Below, in pieces: positions 24,678 to 32,101 of a stretch of 34,071 bases of DNA. Positions within the stretch are counted from its first letter, which is position 1, and every line of letters starts with the position of its first letter. The position numbers and the translations under genes were made by a program. The stretch comes from Achromobacter deleyi (GTDB lineage: Bacteria; Pseudomonadota; Gammaproteobacteria; Burkholderiales; Burkholderiaceae_B): the NCBI RefSeq assembly GCF_902859705.1, contig NZ_CADIJO010000043.1, positions 1 through 34,071 of the forward strand. The letters run 5' to 3'. The notes beneath the pieces are model-generated. The model was not told where the DNA came from and ran no database searches. It saw nothing but the letters and a program-made list of their open reading frames with translations.

Positions 24678-25922
24678 ATGCACCAGAACGGCTTTACCAC
24701 CACGATCCTCCATTCCGACCGCCAGCAATCCGTCGAGCACGGAGCGGTGCACAAGCCGATGCATCCGTCGTCCGAGTTCGCCTACGACGACGCGCGCGAG
24801 CTGGCCGCGGTGTTCCAGGGCAAGGCGGGGTTCACCTACGCACGCCAGGGCACGCCCACCACCACGGCGCTCGAAGCCAAGATCAACCACATGGAAGGCG
24901 GCAAGGGCACGGTCAGCTTCTCCACGGGCATGGCCGCGCTGGCCGCGATCTTCACCACGCTGCTGCGTAGCGGCGATCACCTGGTGTCCAGCCAGTACGT
25001 GTTCGGCAACACCAACAGCCTGTTCGGCACGCTGCTGGAACTGGGTGTCGAGATCACCTTCGTGGACGCGACCGATTCCGCGCAGGTGCGCGCGGCCATT
25101 CGGCCCAACACGCGCATGGTGTTCACCGAGACCATCGCCAACCCTGGCACGCAGGTTGCCGACCTGGCCGTCATCGGCGAGATCTGCCGCGAGAAGGGGC
25201 TTGTCTACGTGGTCGACAACACGCTGACGTCGCCGTGGATGTTCCGGCCGTCGACCGTGGGCGCCTCGCTGGTGATGAATTCGCTGTCCAAGTACATCGG
25301 TGGCCACGGCAATGCGCTGGGCGGCGCGGTGACCGACACGGGCCTGTACGACTGGTCGAACTACGCCAATATCTACGACACCTATCGCAAGGGCGCGCCC
25401 ACCAGCTGGGGCCTGACCCAGATCAAGAAGAAGGGGCTGCGCGACATGGGCGGCACGCTGGCGGCCGAACCCGCGCACCGTATTGCGGTGGGCGCCGAGA
25501 CGCTGGCGCTGCGCATGGCCAAGCATTGCGCCAATGCGCTGGCGCTGGCGCGCTTCCTGGAAGAGCACCGCGGCGTGGCCAAGGTGCACTACCCGGGCCT
25601 GGCCAGCCATCCGCAGCATGCGCGCGCGGCCGCGCTGTTCGGCTCGCGCTTTGGCGGCCTGCTGGGCGTGGAACTTGCTGACGGCGTCGATTGCTTCGAT
25701 TTCCTGAATCGCCTGCGCATCGTGCTGATGGCCACCCACCTGGGCGACACGCGCAGCCTGGCGCTGCCCGCCGCGCACACCATCTACTACGAGATGGGCG
25801 CCGAACGCCGCAAGCAGATGGGCATCGCCGACAGCCTGATCCGCGTGTCGGTGGGCATCGAAGACGAAGCCGATCTGCTGTTTGATTTCGATCAGGCGCT
25901 CAACGGCTGCCTGCAGGGATAA
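24678..25922 (+). CDS. Cys/Met-metabolism PLP-dependent enzyme (cystathionine gamma-synthase / methionine gamma-lyase family)
   Basis: The 414-residue protein belongs to the trans-sulfuration fold-type I family. Residues visible are Tyr54 and Arg56 in FTYARQGTP (phosphate contact from the partner subunit), Asp180 in VVDNTLTSPW, and the PLP lysine 205 in NSLSKYIGGHG. It would act on sulfur amino acids or homoserine esters; the precise reaction (gamma-synthase, gamma-lyase or sulfhydrylase) cannot be read from sequence alone. Length is typical. No strong ribosome site precedes the ATG. It is followed after 52 bases by the PiuC-like gene. Confidence 0.88.
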   Translation: MHQNGFTTTILHSDRQQSVEHGAVHKPMHPSSEFAYDDARELAAVFQGKAGFTYARQGTPTTTALEAKINHMEGGKGTVSFSTGMAALAAIFTTLLRSGDHLVSSQYVFGNTNSLFGTLLELGVEITFVDATDSAQVRAAIRPNTRMVFTETIANPGTQVADLAVIGEICREKGLVYVVDNTLTSPWMFRPSTVGASLVMNSLSKYIGGHGNALGGAVTDTGLYDWSNYANIYDTYRKGAPTSWGLTQIKKKGLRDMGGTLAAEPAHRIAVGAETLALRMAKHCANALALARFLEEHRGVAKVHYPGLASHPQHARAAALFGSRFGGLLGVELADGVDCFDFLNRLRIVLMATHLGDTRSLALPAAHTIYYEMGAERRKQMGIADSLIRVSVGIEDEADLLFDFDQALNGCLQG

Positions 25923-25974
25923 TTCACGGGGGCGTCGGCGCGGCAGCGCGCCGGCCGCAATAGGGCAGGAATCC

Positions 25975-26655
25975 ATGCTGATACAGATTGCCGAAGTCTT
26001 TTCTCCCATCGAGGCGGCCGATATCCGCCGCCGCCTGGAAGCCGCCGACTGGATCGACGGCAAGGTCACGGCGGGCTACCAGTCCGCCGAGGTCAAGCGC
26101 AACCGCCAATTGCCCGAACAGCATCCGCTGGCGCAGGAACTGGGCAACCTGATCCTGCAACGCCTGGCGATCAACAACCTGTTCATGTCGGCAGCGTTGC
26201 CGCGCAAGATCTTCCCGCCGCTGTTCAACCGCTATGAAGGCGGCGAGGCCTTCGGCTACCACGTCGACAACGCCGTGCGCGGTGTCACCGGCACCGCCGA
26301 ACGCGTGCGCACCGACCTGTCCGCCACGCTGTTTTTCTCGGACCCCGATTCCTACGATGGCGGCGAACTGGTCATCGACGACACCTACGGCCCGCGCGCG
26401 GTGAAGCTGCCGGCGGGGCACATGGTGCTGTATCCGGGCACCAGCCTGCACAAGGTCAACCCCGTGACGCGCGGCGCGCGCGTGAGTTCGTTCTTCTGGA
26501 TGCAGAGCCTGGTGCGCGAAGACAGCCAGCGCGCCTTGCTGCTCGATATGGACGTGGCCATACAGCGCTTGAACCAGGATACGCCGGGCCACCCGTCGAT
26601 CGTTCAGCTGACCGGCATCTATCACAATTTGCTGCGCCGCTGGGTCGACGTCTGA
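25975..26655 (+). CDS. piuC: PKHD-type Fe(II)/2-oxoglutarate hydroxylase (PiuC/YbiX family)
   Basis: The 226-residue protein has a double-stranded beta-helix dioxygenase core: iron ligands His96 and Asp98 in FGYHVDNAVRG, His159 in GTSLHKVNP, and the oxoglutarate-binding Arg169. Family members (PiuC, YbiX) are usually next to TonB-dependent siderophore receptors and under Fur; here no receptor adjoins, although tonB-exbB-exbD lies 1.3 kb downstream. The ATG at 25975 has AGGA five bases upstream. The natural substrate of this family is not established. No Fur-type box was seen directly ahead, so it may be read through from the PLP-enzyme gene. Confidence 0.88.
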   Translation: MLIQIAEVFSPIEAADIRRRLEAADWIDGKVTAGYQSAEVKRNRQLPEQHPLAQELGNLILQRLAINNLFMSAALPRKIFPPLFNRYEGGEAFGYHVDNAVRGVTGTAERVRTDLSATLFFSDPDSYDGGELVIDDTYGPRAVKLPAGHMVLYPGTSLHKVNPVTRGARVSSFFWMQSLVREDSQRALLLDMDVAIQRLNQDTPGHPSIVQLTGIYHNLLRRWVDV

Positions 26656-26684
26656 CGCTGTTCCAGAACGCGTTGCGGGGGTGT

Positions 26685-26711
26685 CGCGCAAACCCCGAAA
26701 TGCGCGTTTTT
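26685..26711 (+). terminator. Rho-independent terminator after the PiuC-like gene
   Basis: CGCGCA (26685-26690) pairs with TGCGCG (26701-26706) over a 10-base loop, followed by TTTTTG. Confidence 0.65.
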
Positions 26712-26769
26712 GTTTATTGCGAAAAGACCTAAAAGCTAGTATTGGTGCGGGTTGTGGTGAGGTTTTCGC

Positions 26770-26798
26770 TTGACAGCCGCTCTACGCCAAGGCCTAAT
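26770..26798 (+). promoter_or_regulatory. probable hupB promoter
   Basis: A consensus TTGACA (26770-26775) is followed after 17 bases by CCTAAT (26793-26798); TAATAC two bases on is an alternative -10. The leader to hupB would be about 205 bases. Confidence 0.45.
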
Positions 26799-27010
26799 AC
26801 ACGTCTGCGTCGCTGACGGTTTGAGGGCTCGAAAGCCCTTGAAACCTAAGCGGCGCAGCAGTTTAAAAGTTGTGCTTTGCAGCGCAAGAAAAAGTTTATC
26901 CACTAGTCTGTTCGTCGTTTGTCGGGTCTTCGCGTCAAGTCGTGGCCTTCCCATGACAGCCATGAACTGCACTCCCGGCAGACTCCATACCTTGTGAGGG
27001 GTACACCTGA

Positions 27011-27283
27011 ATGAACAAAACCGAACTCATCGATCACATCGCCAGCAAGGCCGATATCTCCAAGGCTGCCGCCGGTCGTTCGCTCGACGCCCTGATCGGT
27101 GCCGTCAAGACCACCCTGAAGAAGGGCGGCACGGTCACCCTGGTGGGCTTTGGCACGTTTGCCGTGTCGGCTCGCGCTGCTCGTACCGGCCGTAACCCGC
27201 GCACGGGCGAGACCATCAAGATCAAGAAGGCCAAGGTGCCGAAGTTCCGTCCGGGCAAGGCCCTGAAGGACGCCGTCAACTAA
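27011..27283 (+). CDS. hupB: DNA-binding protein HU-beta
   Basis: The 90-residue protein is a full-length HU: the N-terminal helix MNKTELIDHIASKADISKAA, the core VTLVGFGTF, and the DNA-gripping arm with the RNPRTGE signature (about 58-64), ending in the usual KVPKFRPGKALKDAVN. It works as a dimer that bends and compacts DNA in the nucleoid. GAGGGG lies upstream of the ATG. Codon choice is strongly biased, as expected for an abundant protein. tRNA-Val follows 138 bases later with its own promoter. Confidence 0.97.
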   Translation: MNKTELIDHIASKADISKAAAGRSLDALIGAVKTTLKKGGTVTLVGFGTFAVSARAARTGRNPRTGETIKIKKAKVPKFRPGKALKDAVN

Positions 27284-27323
27284 GACGGCATGGCGAATCT
27301 CCGCGGCCGCGTCGCCCGGTGAT

Positions 27324-27352
27324 TTGCCGACAGGTACGCGGTCCGGTATACT
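27324..27352 (+). promoter_or_regulatory. promoter of tRNA-Val
   Basis: TTGCCG (27324-27329) and TATACT (27347-27352) are 17 bases apart, about 70 bases before the mature tRNA. Confidence 0.65.
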
Positions 27353-27421
27353 CCGGCCCGCGTATTGCTTTTGAGTACCCCGGCAGGCGTTTTTCGCAAA
27401 GTCGAAATTCGCAACCAAGAC

Positions 27422-27497
27422 GGGTGCTTAGCTCAGTTGGTAGAGCGGCGCCCTTACAAGGCGTAGGTCACAGGTTCGACCCCTGTAGCACCCACCA
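27422..27497 (+). tRNA. tRNA-Val (anticodon TAC)
   Basis: The 76-base gene with CCA has acceptor GGGTGCT, D-stem GCTC/GAGC, anticodon stem GCGCC/GGCGT with loop CTTACAA giving TAC, and T-loop TTCGACC with stem ACAGG/CCTGT. All positions are standard. Confidence 0.97.
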
Positions 27498-27549
27498 GAA
27501 GCATTCAGCGGTCTTTGCACCGCTCAGGCTGAAAGAATGGCCCGATCCG

Positions 27550-27580
27550 AAACCCGCACACCTCGCCGTGGCGGGTTTTT
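27550..27580 (+). terminator. Rho-independent terminator after tRNA-Val
   Basis: AAACCCGC (27550-27557) pairs with GCGGGTTT (27571-27578), with T continuing after the stem. Confidence 0.8.
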
Positions 27581-27596
27581 TGTTTTGCGCGCGATA

Positions 27597-27708
27597 TGTG
27601 GTGGGCAACGCGTGTGGTGGGCAACGCGTGTGGTGGGCAACGCGTGTGGTGGGCAACGCGTGTGGCGGGCAACGCGTGTGGCAGGCAACGCGTGTGGCAG
27701 GCAACGCG
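27597..27708. repeat. 16-bp tandem repeat, seven copies
   Basis: The unit TGTGGTGGGCAACGCG repeats four times without change (27597-27660), then three times with variants TGTGGCGGGC and TGTGGCAGGC. It is followed by a partial unit. It lies after the terminator of tRNA-Val and before the tonB promoter, and is the kind of locus that varies in copy number between strains. Confidence 0.95.
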
Positions 27709-27805
27709 TGCGGTCGCGGCGCATAGACCCCCATGCCAGTGGGTGAACCGATCCTATTTTGAGCTGCATCAAGAGGTGTTACTCTGTTCCAGCTGAAATA
27801 TGGCG

Positions 27806-27833
27806 TGCGAATCATTCGCATTTAAGATATGAT
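27806..27833 (+). promoter_or_regulatory. Fur-type box and promoter of tonB-exbB-exbD
   Basis: TGCGAAT-C-ATTCGCA (27806-27820) is a perfect 7-1-7 inverted repeat, the geometry of the Fur box. TATGAT (27828-27833) is a good -10, so the box would cover the -35 region and block transcription when iron is plentiful. Confidence 0.75.
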
Positions 27834-27921
27834 GTTCGGCTTGTACCGGTCAGCCGGCGGCGCCTTCGGGCGCGCGTCTTTTTCTGGCTGGCCAGATAAG
27901 TTAATGCACCCTGGCTGATTC

Positions 27922-28716
27922 ATGCCTAGCTTTCAACGTGGTTTGAACTCTACTCCGACGTCTTCATTTGGTATTCGCGCAGGCGCCGGCCTGGCGGTCG
28001 TTGCGCTACACGCCGCAGTGGTCTACGCCGTTTACATGGCACCCGCAAGCCGTCCTGAATTGGAGGAACCCGAGGCCATCATGGTGAGTGTGGTCGACGC
28101 GCCCATTCCCCAGATCGCCAAAGCCGAGCCCACACCGGAACCGCCGCAGCCGGTCGTTGAAACGCCGCCGCCGCAGCCCGAGGTCGAACCCGAGCCCGAG
28201 CCGGAACCCGAGCTCAAGCCCGAGCCTGAACCCGAACCCGAGCCGGTGGTCGAGAAGCCGCCAATGCCGGCGCCCAAGCCCAAACCCAAGCCGAAACCCA
28301 AGCCCCAGCCCAAGCAGGAAGCCAAGGCCGAGCCCAAGACGGAAACGCCGCCGGTGCAGACGCCGCCGGCAGGTGCGCCGGAAGGTACGCAGGCGCCGCA
28401 GGGCCCGCAGCAGGGCCCGCCGCCTGACCAGCCCGTGCTGGTGTCCAGCATCGAGTTCCAGGGCGCGCGGCCCATGCCCAACTACCCGATGGCGTCGCGC
28501 CGCATGCGGGAAGAGGGCCGGGTGATGGTGCTGGTGGAAATCAATACCCAGGGCCTCGTCGAGCGGGCGACCATCGACGTGTCTTCGGGCTTCCCGAGGC
28601 TTGACGAATCGGCGCTGGCCGCCGCCCGCAAGGGCCGTTTCAAACCGTATACCCGCAATGGCGTGGCCTACCCCGCCAAAGCAAAAATTCCGTTCGATTT
28701 CGTAATGAGGAACTGA
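27922..28716 (+). CDS. tonB: energy transducer TonB
   Basis: The 264-residue protein spans the periplasm and passes proton-motive energy from ExbB-ExbD to outer-membrane receptors for iron chelates. It has one N-terminal membrane anchor (about 20-40, with His30 in the helix), a long Pro-Glu then Pro-Lys region (about 60-165), and a C-terminal TonB domain (about 185-264) with PNYPMASRRMREEGRVMVLVE, SSGFPRLDESALAAARKGRF and a KIPFDF ending. The Pro-Lys region is longer than in E. coli TonB. The gene leads an operon: exbB starts two bases after its stop. Regulation by Fur is expected from the upstream box. Confidence 0.94.
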   Translation: MPSFQRGLNSTPTSSFGIRAGAGLAVVALHAAVVYAVYMAPASRPELEEPEAIMVSVVDAPIPQIAKAEPTPEPPQPVVETPPPQPEVEPEPEPEPELKPEPEPEPEPVVEKPPMPAPKPKPKPKPKPQPKQEAKAEPKTETPPVQTPPAGAPEGTQAPQGPQQGPPPDQPVLVSSIEFQGARPMPNYPMASRRMREEGRVMVLVEINTQGLVERATIDVSSGFPRLDESALAAARKGRFKPYTRNGVAYPAKAKIPFDFVMRN

Positions 28717-28717
28717 G

Positions 28718-29682
28718 ATGTCCAACGCAATGCACAGCGCCACCCTGGTGGCGCAGGCGACCACCAGCCCGGCAGCAGCGCCGGCTGCCGCCGCCGCCGC
28801 GCCCGCTGCCCAGCAGGCTGCCGCCACGGCTGGCGGCGTCGCCCAGCAGGCTGCCGGCACCGTCCAGCAAGCCACGGATGCGCTGCACACCGCAGCCGCC
28901 GCGATGCCCGCGGCGCCCGCGCCCGCGGCCGTCCCCGACATGGGCTTTCTGCACTTCGTCGCCCAGAGCGACTTCGTGGGCAAGAGCCTGTTCATCATCC
29001 TGATCCTGATGTCGCTCGTGACCTGGTACCTGATCCTGGTCAAGGTCGCCAGCAACGTCAGCATGCGCAAGCGCTCGGCCGACTTCCTGAACAAGTTCTG
29101 GAACGCCAGCTCGCTCGAGCAGGTCGAAAACGAAATCGTGACGCACGGCGCGCGTGACCCGTTCTCGCATCTGGCCAGCCATGCCATGCACGCGCAGGCA
29201 CACCACAGCAAGTTCGGCGCCACCAAGCTGGAAGAGGCCGGTTCGAACACCGATTTCGTCACCCGCACGATGCGCAAGGTGATCGACGAAGAAACCGCCA
29301 AGCTGGAAAACGGCCTGACGGTGCTGGCTTCGGTGGGCTCGACGGCGCCGTTCGTCGGCCTGTTCGGCACGGTGTGGGGCGTGTACCACGCGCTGGTCGG
29401 CATCGGCCTGTCCGATGGCGTCACCATCAACCGCATCGCCGGTCCGGTGGGCGAGGCCCTGATCATGACCGGCCTGGGTCTGGCGGTTGCCATTCCGGCT
29501 GTGCTGGCCTACAACACCTTCGTGCGCAACAACCGCGTGTTCCTGTCGCGCCTGGATGCCTTTGCGCACGATCTGTTCGCCTTCCTGACGACCGGCCAGC
29601 AAGTGGCGCTGTCCGACGGCAAGGTGCGTGCCCTGCGCCGCCAGCACGGTAACGGCGCCGCGGCTCAACGCGGGAGCGAATA

Positions 29683-29683
<1 letters not shown>
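28718..29683 (+). CDS. exbB: biopolymer transport protein ExbB
   Basis: The 321-residue protein is the MotA/TolQ/ExbB-family proton-channel subunit. A first membrane helix lies at about 90-110, and two more at about 205-235 and 250-275, with the family segments GLTVLASVGSTAPFVGLFGT and GPVGEALIMTGLGLAVAIPA. Residues 1-75 form an Ala/Gln/Pro-rich extension absent from E. coli ExbB but known in longer ExbB forms; it would lie in the periplasm. The start follows tonB by two bases, and its TAA overlaps the ATG of exbD (TAATG). Confidence 0.94.
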
Positions 29684-30162
<479 letters not shown>

Positions 30163-30174
30163 ACGTTTCCTGGG

Positions 30175-30205
30175 AAAAGGGGCGCATTTCGCGCCCCTTT
30201 TTTTT
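30175..30205 (+). terminator. Rho-independent terminator of tonB-exbB-exbD
   Basis: AAAAGGGGCGC (30175-30185) pairs with GCGCCCCTTTT (30191-30201); eight T (30198-30205) end the element. Its T-run lies in the promoter region of the next gene. Confidence 0.92.
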
Positions 30206-30215
30206 GGGATCGCGC

Positions 30216-30221
30216 TAGAAT
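30216..30221 (+). promoter_or_regulatory. -10 element of the response regulator, candidate leaderless start
   Basis: TAGAAT ends six bases before the ATG at 30228, so transcription would begin at or next to the start codon. No ribosome site is present, and no good -35 is seen in the terminator T-run. Confidence 0.5.
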
Positions 30222-30227
30222 CGCGGC

Positions 30228-30899
30228 ATGCGAGTTCTGGTAATCGAAGACGACACCACCCTGGGCCATGCGCTCCAGGAATTTCTGGCCGACCAGGGTT
30301 ATGCGGTCGACTGGCTGACAGAGGGCGACCGGGTTCTGGGCGCGCTGGCAGGCCAGCCGTATGACCTGATGCTGCTCGACCTCAATCTGCCCGGCATGAG
30401 CGGCCTGGATGTCCTGCGCCAGTTGCGCCAGGACGGCAACCAGGTTCCGGTCCTGATCCTGACGGCCCGCGACGGTATCGAAGACCGCGTCGCCGGCCTG
30501 GATGCCGGCGCCGACGACTACGTCACCAAGCCTTTCGAGCTGCCCGAGCTGGCTGCCCGTGTGCGCGCCTTCGGCCGCCGCAGGGCAGGGCAGGCGCAGC
30601 CCCTGATCGAAGTCGGTCCGCTGGTGTTCGACACCGTCGGCCGCGAAGTCCGGGCCAACGGCCAGCGCCTGTCGCTGTCGGTGCGCGAATTGTCCGTCCT
30701 GGAAATGCTGATGGCCCGCGTAGGCCGCGTGGTCACCAAGCGCCAGATCGTGAATTCGCTGTCCGCCTGGGATGCCGATTTCAGCGAAAACGCCGTCGAA
30801 GTCTATGTCTACCGTCTGCGCAAGCGCCTGGAAGGCACGGGCGCCAGCATCCAGACGGTGCGCGGTTTCGGCTACATGCTGGATGTGGAAACGGCCTGA
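30228..30899 (+). CDS. OmpR-family response regulator (TctD/QseB-like)
   Basis: The 223-residue protein has a receiver domain (about 1-115) with the acidic pocket Glu7-Asp8-Asp9, phosphoacceptor Asp51, Thr79 and Lys101 all intact, and a winged-helix DNA-binding domain (about 125-220) with SLSVRELSVLEMLM and the recognition region ending VYVYRLRKRLE...VRGFGYML. It should bind DNA as a phosphorylated dimer. It precedes the sensor kinase by 86 bases, and kup follows that. The -10 element lies so close to the ATG that a leaderless transcript is likely. The regulon is unknown; the context makes potassium transport a candidate target. Confidence 0.93.
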   Translation: MRVLVIEDDTTLGHALQEFLADQGYAVDWLTEGDRVLGALAGQPYDLMLLDLNLPGMSGLDVLRQLRQDGNQVPVLILTARDGIEDRVAGLDAGADDYVTKPFELPELAARVRAFGRRRAGQAQPLIEVGPLVFDTVGREVRANGQRLSLSVRELSVLEMLMARVGRVVTKRQIVNSLSAWDADFSENAVEVYVYRLRKRLEGTGASIQTVRGFGYMLDVETA

Positions 30900-30985
30900 C
30901 GGCCTGCCTGGCTGCCCCGTGCCGGCAGGCGTAGCCGGCCTGCGGCGGCTGGACGCCTCAGCCGCCTAAGCGAGGGCAACGCGTC

Positions 30986-32101
30986 ATGACGCACGAACGC
31001 ACTCCCCCCTCTCCCCCGGCCTCGCGCCCCTTGCTCCCCTCCCGTTCGCTTGCGCGGCATCTGGTCATCCGGCTGATGCCGCCGATCCTGCTGCTGGTGC
31101 TGCTGGACCTGGCCGCGACCTGGGTCATCACCCACAAGATCGACATGTCGATCTGGATGCTGGAAGACTTCTTCTGGCTGATGGTGGTGGGGCAGGTGGC
31201 GCTGATCGGGCTGTTCACCTGGGTGGTGGTGCAGGGCGTGCGCTCGGGCCTGCGCTCGGTCAATCACCTGTCCGAGGAAATCCGGCAGCGCTCCATCGAC
31301 GATATGCAGCCGCTGGAAGTGGCCGGCGTGCCGGTCGAGATCGAGCCCCTCGTTACCCATACCAACGACCTGCTGCTGCGGCTGGATGCGTCGCTGGCGG
31401 CGCAGCGCCGCTTCATCGGCCATGCCGCCCACCAGTTGCGCACGCCGCTGTCGGGCCTGCGGCTGGAATCCGAACTGATGCTGGCGCGGCCCTTGCCTGA
31501 TGACGTGCGCGCCCGCGCCGAACGCATCAAGGCGGTCAGCGACCGCATGATCCGCCTGGGCCAGCAGTTGCTGGTACTGGCGCGCGCCGACCCCAATGCC
31601 CGGCCGCAGGACAGCTTTGTGCGCATCGACCTGTGCGAATGGGTGCGGGCGCACGGCGCCGAGTGGTTTCCGCGGGTGCGCGAGGCCCGCTATGAACTGG
31701 ACCTGGTGGCGCCCGATGCCCCGATCTGGATCGACGCCGACCCGCTGCTGCTGGCCGAGCTGCTCGGCAACCTGATCGACAACGCGCTGCGTTACGGCAA
31801 CGCGACCGGCAAGATCACCCTGATCGTGGGCGCCAACCCGCCGTCGTTGACGGTCGAGGACGACGGCCCCGGTATTCCGCCCGAAGAGCGCGACCGCGTG
31901 TTCGAGGCGTTCTACCGTTCGCCCACGGTCACGGCCGGCGGGTCGGGCCTGGGGCTGGCCATCGTGCGCGAGATCGCGCATGCGCACGGCGCCTGGTGGA
32001 AGCTCACCAGCCGCCCGGATTTTTCCGGAACCCGGCTTTCCGTCGTGTTCCCCGGCCCCCGCAAAGGGGCTCAACTCACTCGGCAAGAACCCACATCATG
32101 A
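30986..32101 (+). CDS. sensor histidine kinase with minimal periplasmic region (TctE-like)
   Basis: The 371-residue kinase is the likely partner of the preceding regulator. It has two membrane helices (about 27-49 and 63-85) joined by only about 13 residues, a HAMP-like linker, the H-box FIGHAAHQLRTPLSG with phosphoacceptor His149, an N-box NLIDNALRYG, and G-boxes DDGPGIP and GGSGLGLA. TctE relatives normally have a larger extracytoplasmic sensor, so the signal here is probably sensed in or at the membrane or in the cytoplasm. The ATG is preceded by GAGGG. The stop codon overlaps the start of kup (ATGA), which argues for co-transcription. Confidence 0.92.
   Translation: MTHERTPPSPPASRPLLPSRSLARHLVIRLMPPILLLVLLDLAATWVITHKIDMSIWMLEDFFWLMVVGQVALIGLFTWVVVQGVRSGLRSVNHLSEEIRQRSIDDMQPLEVAGVPVEIEPLVTHTNDLLLRLDASLAAQRRFIGHAAHQLRTPLSGLRLESELMLARPLPDDVRARAERIKAVSDRMIRLGQQLLVLARADPNARPQDSFVRIDLCEWVRAHGAEWFPRVREARYELDLVAPDAPIWIDADPLLLAELLGNLIDNALRYGNATGKITLIVGANPPSLTVEDDGPGIPPEERDRVFEAFYRSPTVTAGGSGLGLAIVREIAHAHGAWWKLTSRPDFSGTRLSVVFPGPRKGAQLTRQEPTS

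Larger units (their letters stand above)
26656..27010. other. 355-base region upstream of hupB, no protein gene
   Basis: It holds the terminator of the PiuC-like gene, a TTGACA-containing promoter, and a leader of about 200 bases with a 6-to-9-bp hairpin (AGGGCT-CGAA-AGCCCT, 26824-26839). The stretch is less GC-rich than its surroundings. Short open frames on both strands here lack ribosome sites. Confidence 0.6.
27498..27921. other. 424-base region between tRNA-Val and tonB, no protein gene
   Basis: It contains a terminator, seven 16-bp tandem repeats and the Fur-type box with the tonB promoter. Open frames through the repeats are by-products of the repeat unit. Confidence 0.7.

Noticed and set aside
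23856..26069. A 737-codon open frame on the minus strand across rlmB and the PLP-enzyme gene
   Set aside because: It spans two well-supported genes and their gap, and its composition is typical of an antisense frame.
27597..27708. CRISPR array
   Set aside because: The 16-bp units are contiguous with no spacers, and no cas genes are present.
27319..27726. Open frames through tRNA-Val and the 16-bp repeats
   Set aside because: They cross a tRNA gene and read the repeat unit in successive frames; no ribosome site is present.
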